Assembly: GCA_944322925.1 (NCBI GenBank)
Contig: CALUQM010000013.1
Coordinates: 1 to 47,582, forward strand
Direction: 5' to 3'
DNA: 47,582 nt
Source: an uncultured Bacteroidales bacterium
GTDB taxonomy: Bacteria > Bacteroidota > Bacteroidia > Bacteroidales > UBA932
Every line of letters starts with the position of its first letter. Positions within the stretch are counted from its first letter, which is position 1. Below the pieces are notes generated by a model. That model saw nothing but the letters and a program-made list of their open reading frames with translations, ran no database searches and was not told the DNA's origin. Shown here one piece after another: positions 43,510-47,582 of this stretch. The position numbers were made by a program, and so were the translations under genes.

Positions 43510-43905
43510 ATGGACAGGAATAAGATTATGGATACAAAAACCGTATTTTCGGAGAATATCGATCCTCCGGCAGGGTTGGGTCAGGAATTGTCCGATATGA
43601 TAGATTCCATGGATGCTGCGGAAAAACTGCTTTCCGGCAGTCGGCGTTCAGCCGGAAAATCGAGGAAATATTATTTGTCCGGTGCTGCTGCAGGTATCGT
43701 ACTGTCGGCCGGGTTATGGGTGGCGGCGGAGATGTCAGCTACACCTGAGGATACTTTCGCGGATCCGGTAACGGCCTATGCTGAAACGAAGAAAATCCTT
43801 GAATCCATCTCGGACAGGATGAAGGGAGGGTTGGCCAGGGTTGCTGATGCGGAAGAAGCCATTGACAAAAATGTCGGAATCATAAAAACTCTATATTTGC
43901 CATGA
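43510..43905 (+). CDS. Small one-helix membrane protein, possible anti-sigma partner
   Basis: This 131-residue protein starts at ATG 43510 (43528 is also possible). Residues 1-52 are polar and would be cytoplasmic. Residues about 54-75 form one transmembrane helix (YYLSGAAAGIVLSAGLWVAA). Residues 76-131 are charged and helical and would lie in the periplasm. I do not recognise a named family. The position directly after a sigma-like gene and before a DUF4252 gene is the layout of a small sigma/membrane-regulator operon found in Bacteroidales. It lacks a zinc anti-sigma HxxxCxxC motif. Its stop overlaps the next start by four bases. Confidence 0.6.
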   Translation: MDRNKIMDTKTVFSENIDPPAGLGQELSDMIDSMDAAEKLLSGSRRSAGKSRKYYLSGAAAGIVLSAGLWVAAEMSATPEDTFADPVTAYAETKKILESISDRMKGGLARVADAEEAIDKNVGIIKTLYLP

Positions 43906-44375
43906 AAAGGATATTGGTCATGATTGCAGCCGTGCTCATGGCTGTACAGGCGTTTGCACAGGACGGCAAGGATATTTACAACAGGTATTCAGGCAGGGAA
44001 GGGGTTTCAGCCGTCTATATTTCTCCTGCAATGTTCAGTCTTATGAAAGCCCTTCCGGACGTCCCGGTTGATGACGGAGATGTGAATTTCGGGGCGATCA
44101 TAAAGACTTTTGACGGAATGTACATTCTGGACGTCGAGGACGGAAAACTTGCTTCGGACCTTGAATCCGAATTGGCCGCCATGGTGAAAAAAAACCGGTA
44201 TGAGTTTCTTATGGAAACATCGGATGAATCCGGGAAAATGCGGATGTATGTAGCCCGCGAAGATGATACCGTAACAGACTTCCTGATGACAGCATATGAA
44301 GGGGCCGGTATTTCGGTAATATCCATTTCCGGAAAGATGTCCCTGTCCGAGTTGCATAAACTCATTCGGAGGTGA
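43902..44375 (+). CDS. DUF4252 secreted protein
   Basis: This 157-residue protein has a signal peptide (MKRILVMIAAVLMAVQAFA) ending before QDGKD. The mature part contains the segments GVSAVYISPAMFSLMKALPD, YILDVEDGKLASDLESELA and VISISGKMSLSELHKLI, which fit the DUF4252 family of Bacteroidota. The fold is probably a small alpha/beta domain in the periplasm, and the function is unknown. It is the last gene of the operon with the sigma-like and membrane proteins, overlapping the latter by four bases. It could be the sensor or an effector of the system. A run of eight A bases at 44187-44194 lies within it. It is convergent with rsmA. Confidence 0.8.
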   Translation: MKRILVMIAAVLMAVQAFAQDGKDIYNRYSGREGVSAVYISPAMFSLMKALPDVPVDDGDVNFGAIIKTFDGMYILDVEDGKLASDLESELAAMVKKNRYEFLMETSDESGKMRMYVAREDDTVTDFLMTAYEGAGISVISISGKMSLSELHKLIRR

Positions 44376-44424
44376 CACCAAAAGGTATTTTCCTGATGCA
44401 TCCGGACGGCGGGGGAACTATCAG

Positions 44425-45246
44425 TCAGCAGGCGGAAAATTTCAGGGTGAGGGCTATGAAGTCCTCGACGCCGAGCCTTTCGGGACGGAGGTCGAAGACC
44501 GGGTCCGAGACGAATTGCGCCGTCTGATCCGGAGACAGTCCGTTTTTCTCCGCCATTGCCGCAACGAGAGGCTTCAGGGAATTTCTCAGAGTCTTGCGCC
44601 GCTGGTTGAAGGAAGTCTTCACTATTGTTTTGAAAAGGCTTTCATCGCAGCCGAGGTCTTTCCTTGCATTGCGCCGCAGGCGTATGACTGCCGATTTGAC
44701 TTTTGGCGGAGGATTGAATGCGCCCTCTCCCACCGTGAACAGATATTCTATGTCATACCAGGCCTGGAGCAGTACGGACAGTATCCCGTATGTCTTGGTC
44801 CCGGGCTTTTCGGCAATCCTCTCCGCCACTTCCTTCTGGATCATGCAGACGACTTGCGGGATCCGGTCCTTGAAATCCAGTATTCTGAAAAATATCTGGG
44901 AAGAAATATTGTACGGGAAATTTCCGATGACGCAGAAATTCCCGCTGAAGAATCTTCCTGGATCGATTTTCAGAAAGTCGGCGAGGATGACGGATCCGGA
45001 GGATTGGGGGAAGTTGACCAGCAGGTAGTCCACTGATTCCCTGTCTATTTCCACCATCTTCAGCCTGATGTCGTCGCGTTTCATGAGGAACTGCGACAGT
45101 ACTCCCATCCCGGGGCCGATCTCGAGCACGTCGGCAGGATTCTCCGCTCCGGCATTGTCCGGCCGGAGGCTGCAAGCTATTTTTTCTGCAATGGACAGAT
45201 CCGTAAGGAAATGCTGTCCCAGGGATTTCTTCGCCCGTACCTGCAT
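44425..45246 (-). CDS. rsmA: 16S rRNA A1518/A1519 dimethyltransferase
   Basis: This 273-residue SAM-dependent enzyme (KsgA) dimethylates two adjacent adenines near the 3' end of 16S rRNA during small-subunit maturation. The N-terminal KSLGQHFLTD, the SAM motif VLEIGPGMGVLSQFL (residues 40-54) and the catalytic NFPY at 109-112 (the NLPY motif in most bacteria) are visible. The helical C-terminal domain contains SFNQRRKTLRNSL. Length is normal. It is expressed from its own box at 45276-45283, divergent from aspS, and faces the DUF4252 gene with 49 bases between stops. Confidence 0.97.
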   Translation of the reverse strand: MQVRAKKSLGQHFLTDLSIAEKIACSLRPDNAGAENPADVLEIGPGMGVLSQFLMKRDDIRLKMVEIDRESVDYLLVNFPQSSGSVILADFLKIDPGRFFSGNFCVIGNFPYNISSQIFFRILDFKDRIPQVVCMIQKEVAERIAEKPGTKTYGILSVLLQAWYDIEYLFTVGEGAFNPPPKVKSAVIRLRRNARKDLGCDESLFKTIVKTSFNQRRKTLRNSLKPLVAAMAEKNGLSPDQTAQFVSDPVFDLRPERLGVEDFIALTLKFSAC

Positions 45247-45275
45247 TGTCTTGATAATTATAAAATGTCGGAAGA

Positions 45276-45304
45276 CAAATATACGGATAAATTTATTATT
45301 TTTG
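45276..45304. promoter_or_regulatory. Divergent promoters of rsmA and aspS
   Basis: The reverse strand has TATATTTG at 45276-45283, 29 bases before the rsmA start. The forward strand has TATTTTTG at 45297-45304, 49 bases before the aspS start. Both are perfect TAnnTTTG matches, 13 bases apart. Confidence 0.6.
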
Positions 45305-45353
45305 CAGGCTGTAATTCCGTGACGGACGGTAAAATTTTAAATACCTAATAAAA

Positions 45354-47123
45354 ATGTACAGGACACATACTTGCGGCGAACTGCGTATCGCCGATGCCGG
45401 AAAGACGGTGACATTGGCCGGCTGGGTGCAGAAATCAAGGAAACTCGGCGGCATGACTTTCATAGATCTCAGGGACAGGTACGGCATAACCCAGCTGACG
45501 GTCGATGCAGCGGCAGATGACAGCCTGGTGGAAACAGCCGGATCTCTCGGCCGCGAGTATGTCATTCAGGTTACCGGAACAGTCGTGGAACGGCAGAGCA
45601 AGAACCCCAAGATGCCTACGGGTGACATAGAAATCAGCCTGTCATCCATCAATATATTGAACAGGGCCCAGACCCCTCCTTTTACGATAGAGGATGTGAG
45701 CGATGGAGGCGAGGAGCTGAGAGCGAAATACAGGTATCTCGACTTGAGAAGAAATCCCTTGAAAAAGGCTCTCGAACTCAGGCACAGGATTGCGCATGAA
45801 GTAAGGAACTATCTGGACTCCAAGAATTTCCTTGAAATAGAGACTCCTTATCTCATAAAGTCCACGCCGGAAGGTGCGAGGGACTTCGTAGTTCCTTCCA
45901 GGATGAATCCGGGACAGTTTTATGCACTGCCGCAGTCTCCCCAGACTTTCAAGCAGCTTCTGATGGTCGCCGGATATGACAGGTATTTCCAGATTGTCCG
46001 CTGTTTCAGGGACGAGGATCTGAGGGCGGACCGCCAGCCGGAATTCACGCAGATAGACTGCGAGATGTCTTTCGTGGAGAGGGACGATGTTCTGGATACG
46101 TTCGAAGGCATGATGAGAACGCTTTTCAAAAATGTGCTGGATGTCGATATCCCTAATCCTATCCCGAGAATGAGCTGGTTCGACGCCATGGACAATTACG
46201 GTTCCGACAAGCCGGATATCCGTTTCGGGATGAAGATCCATGAAATTACGGACAAGGTCAGGGGGGCCGGATTCTCGGTTTTCGATTCAGCAGAATATGT
46301 CGGAGCCATCTGTGCCGACGGCCTGGCGTCATATACCCGCAAGCAGCTCGACGAACTTACGGAATGGGTCAAAAGGCCGCAGGTCGGAGCAAAGGGCCTT
46401 GTATATATCAGGATCAACGAAGACGGAAGCATAAAGTCTTCGGTGGACAAGTTTTATTCTGCGGATACCCTCAGGAGCATTGCTGATGACATGCAGGCGA
46501 AGAACGGCGATCTGATACTTGTGCTGTGCGGTCCCAAGAGAAAGACCCAGACAATGCTCGGCGTACTGCGCATCGAGATGGGAAACAGGCTCGGATACAG
46601 GGATCCGTTCAATTTCGCCCCGCTGTGGGTTGTGGATTTCCCTCTTCTGGAGTGGGATGACGAAACTTCAAGATTCTATGCGATGCACCATCCGTTCACT
46701 GCACCGAAACCGGAACATCTCGATCTGTTCTACAGCGACAGGAAAGAAGACCTTGAGAGAGTCTGTGCAAATGCGTACGACTTTGTCCTGAACGGTACGG
46801 AACTCGGCGGCGGATCCATAAGAATCCATGATGCCAAAGTCCAGCAGAGGATGTTCGAAGTGCTCGGATTTACCGACGAGGACGCCCAGTACAAGTTCGG
46901 CTTTATTATCAATGCGTTCAGGTTCGGAGCTCCGCCTCATGGAGGTCTTGCATTCGGCTTTGACCGCGTGTGCGCCCTGTTCGGCGGTCAGGAAACGATA
47001 AGGGATTACATCGCCTTCCCTAAGAATAACCAGGGAAGGGATGTAATGATAGACTCTCCTTCCTGGATCGACCGGTCCCAGATGGAAGAACTCTTCCTCG
47101 AGTCGACGGTGAAACAGGAATAG
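45354..47123 (+). CDS. aspS: Aspartate--tRNA ligase, bacterial type
   Basis: This 589-residue class II aminoacyl-tRNA synthetase attaches aspartate to tRNA-Asp. The N-terminal OB-fold anticodon-binding domain (about 1-105) begins [19 protein letters not shown]. Class II motif 2 is in [16 protein letters not shown], and motif 3 is in [16 protein letters not shown] near the C-terminus. The bacterial GAD insertion lies at about 290-420. The length agrees with E. coli AspRS, and the insertion marks the bacterial type. The leader is about 40 bases long and AT-rich, with no visible T-box or riboswitch. A small hairpin shared with the convergent YqeY-family gene follows the stop. Confidence 0.98.
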   Translation: MYRTHTCGELRIADAGKTVTLAGWVQKSRKLGGMTFIDLRDRYGITQLTVDAAADDSLVETAGSLGREYVIQVTGTVVERQSKNPKMPTGDIEISLSSINILNRAQTPPFTIEDVSDGGEELRAKYRYLDLRRNPLKKALELRHRIAHEVRNYLDSKNFLEIETPYLIKSTPEGARDFVVPSRMNPGQFYALPQSPQTFKQLLMVAGYDRYFQIVRCFRDEDLRADRQPEFTQIDCEMSFVERDDVLDTFEGMMRTLFKNVLDVDIPNPIPRMSWFDAMDNYGSDKPDIRFGMKIHEITDKVRGAGFSVFDSAEYVGAICADGLASYTRKQLDELTEWVKRPQVGAKGLVYIRINEDGSIKSSVDKFYSADTLRSIADDMQAKNGDLILVLCGPKRKTQTMLGVLRIEMGNRLGYRDPFNFAPLWVVDFPLLEWDDETSRFYAMHHPFTAPKPEHLDLFYSDRKEDLERVCANAYDFVLNGTELGGGSIRIHDAKVQQRMFEVLGFTDEDAQYKFGFIINAFRFGAPPHGGLAFGFDRVCALFGGQETIRDYIAFPKNNQGRDVMIDSPSWIDRSQMEELFLESTVKQE

Positions 47124-47142
47124 GCTTCTCAGCCGAGAAGTT
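47123..47142. terminator. Small shared hairpin between aspS and the YqeY-family gene
   Basis: CTTCTC at 47125-47130 pairs with GAGAAG at 47135-47140 around an AGCC loop and is followed by TTT in the aspS direction. It covers the stop codon of the convergent gene. The stem is only six base pairs, so termination may be weak. Confidence 0.45.
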
Positions 47143-47578
47143 TCCTGACTATGACGGATATCAGTTTCCCGTCTGCCTGACCGGCAAGACGTTTGGTGGC
47201 TATGCCCATGACCTTGCCCATGTCGGCCATTTTGGAGGCGCCTGTTTCAGCGATAATCTTTTTCAGTTCGGCTTCTGTCTCTTCTTCCGAAAGCTGTTTC
47301 GGAAGATAAGTTTCCATTGCCGCGGCTTCGGCGAGTTCGTTTTCCGCAAGTTCCGGACGGTTTTGCTGAGTGTAGATTTCCGCACTTTCCTTGCGCTGCT
47401 TTACCAGCTTGCCGATAATCTTTACGATGTCGGCATCCGTGATTTCCCCGTTGCTTCCTTCGGAAGTCTTTGCCAGCAGAATTGCAGCCTTGATTCCTCT
47501 CAGGGCTGCAAGCCGTACTGTTTCCTTGGCCTTCATGGCAGCTACCATGTCGGCCTGAATCTGTTTTTCAAGTTCCAT
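47129..47578 (-). CDS. GatB/YqeY domain-containing protein
   Basis: This 149-residue protein is a free-standing YqeY domain, homologous to the tRNA-binding tail of the GatB subunit of Asp/Glu-tRNA amidotransferase. Typical segments are LEKQIQADMVAAMKAKETVR at the N-terminus, AALRGIKAAILLAKT and ETYLPKQLSEEETEAELKKI. The C-terminal part (MGKVMGIATKRLAGQADGK) is characteristic. Family members are widespread in bacteria and may touch tRNA, but a specific function is not established. The ATG at 47578 lies four bases from the window end, so its promoter is outside. It is convergent with aspS; no gatABC genes are in view. Confidence 0.93.
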   Translation of the reverse strand: MELEKQIQADMVAAMKAKETVRLAALRGIKAAILLAKTSEGSNGEITDADIVKIIGKLVKQRKESAEIYTQQNRPELAENELAEAAAMETYLPKQLSEEETEAELKKIIAETGASKMADMGKVMGIATKRLAGQADGKLISVIVRKLLG

Positions 47579-47582
47579 AGTA

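Noticed and set aside
44187-44194. Run of eight A bases in the DUF4252 gene as a phase-variation tract
   Set aside because: The tract encodes ordinary Lys-Lys codons and is short. There is no other sign of slippage control.

Overview
The window is chromosomal DNA from a member of the Bacteroidota, most likely the order Bacteroidales. The evidence is repeated -7 promoter boxes of the form TAnnTTTG in front of genes, a NigD-like lipoprotein, an S46 dipeptidyl peptidase, a GH97 glycosidase, DUF4252, a DUF5106/thioredoxin-like lipoprotein, an EF-G paralogue with a degenerate GTPase site, and a fused ThrA next to an ApgM-type protein. Base composition is moderate (about half G+C by eye). I cannot fix the family; a Rikenellaceae- or UBA932-like gut lineage is only a guess. 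No rRNA, tRNA, CRISPR array, insertion sequence or phage gene was found, and no gene-free stretch exceeds 300 bases. The largest gap, 42890-43169, holds the divergent promoters of the thr-pro operon and a small sigma-factor operon.

Layout. 1-7000: ychF (cut by the window edge), a secreted EEP-fold phosphohydrolase, galK, and a leftward pair made of a 1038-residue envelope protein (HExxH protease-like domain, beta-propeller, outer-membrane barrel) and a CpXC zinc protein. 7000-13460: a Na/phosphate symporter with a thioredoxin-like lipoprotein, then galM-thyA-folA-NSS transporter in one direction. 13528-18623: a leftward operon of an unknown secreted protein, a glycosyltransferase, a YfhO-type membrane protein and a low-molecular-weight tyrosine phosphatase. 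18716-24828: mutS facing a GH97 glycosidase/sialate O-acetylesterase pair. 24904-27463: an operon of NigD-like lipoprotein, ECF sigma factor, and a one-helix membrane protein whose C-terminus looks like an outer-membrane barrel. 27558-31947: mrp, the S46 peptidase, rnhB and an XRE regulator.

32169-34661 holds a 66-residue unknown protein and the EF-G paralogue. 34723-42889 is a six-gene leftward operon, thrA-apgM-thrC-proC-proB-proA, joining threonine and proline synthesis. 43170-44375 is a second sigma-factor module: a sigma-like protein lacking most of region 2, a one-helix membrane protein, and a DUF4252 protein. rsmA, aspS and a YqeY-family protein close the window.

Most of the window is housekeeping metabolism. 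The parts that may hide undescribed biology are the two sigma-factor modules, the EF-G paralogue, the metalloprotease-propeller-barrel fusion, and the joined Thr/Pro operon. galK, galM and a GH97 enzyme that looks like the retaining (alpha-galactosidase) type suggest galactoside use, although they lie in separate transcription units.
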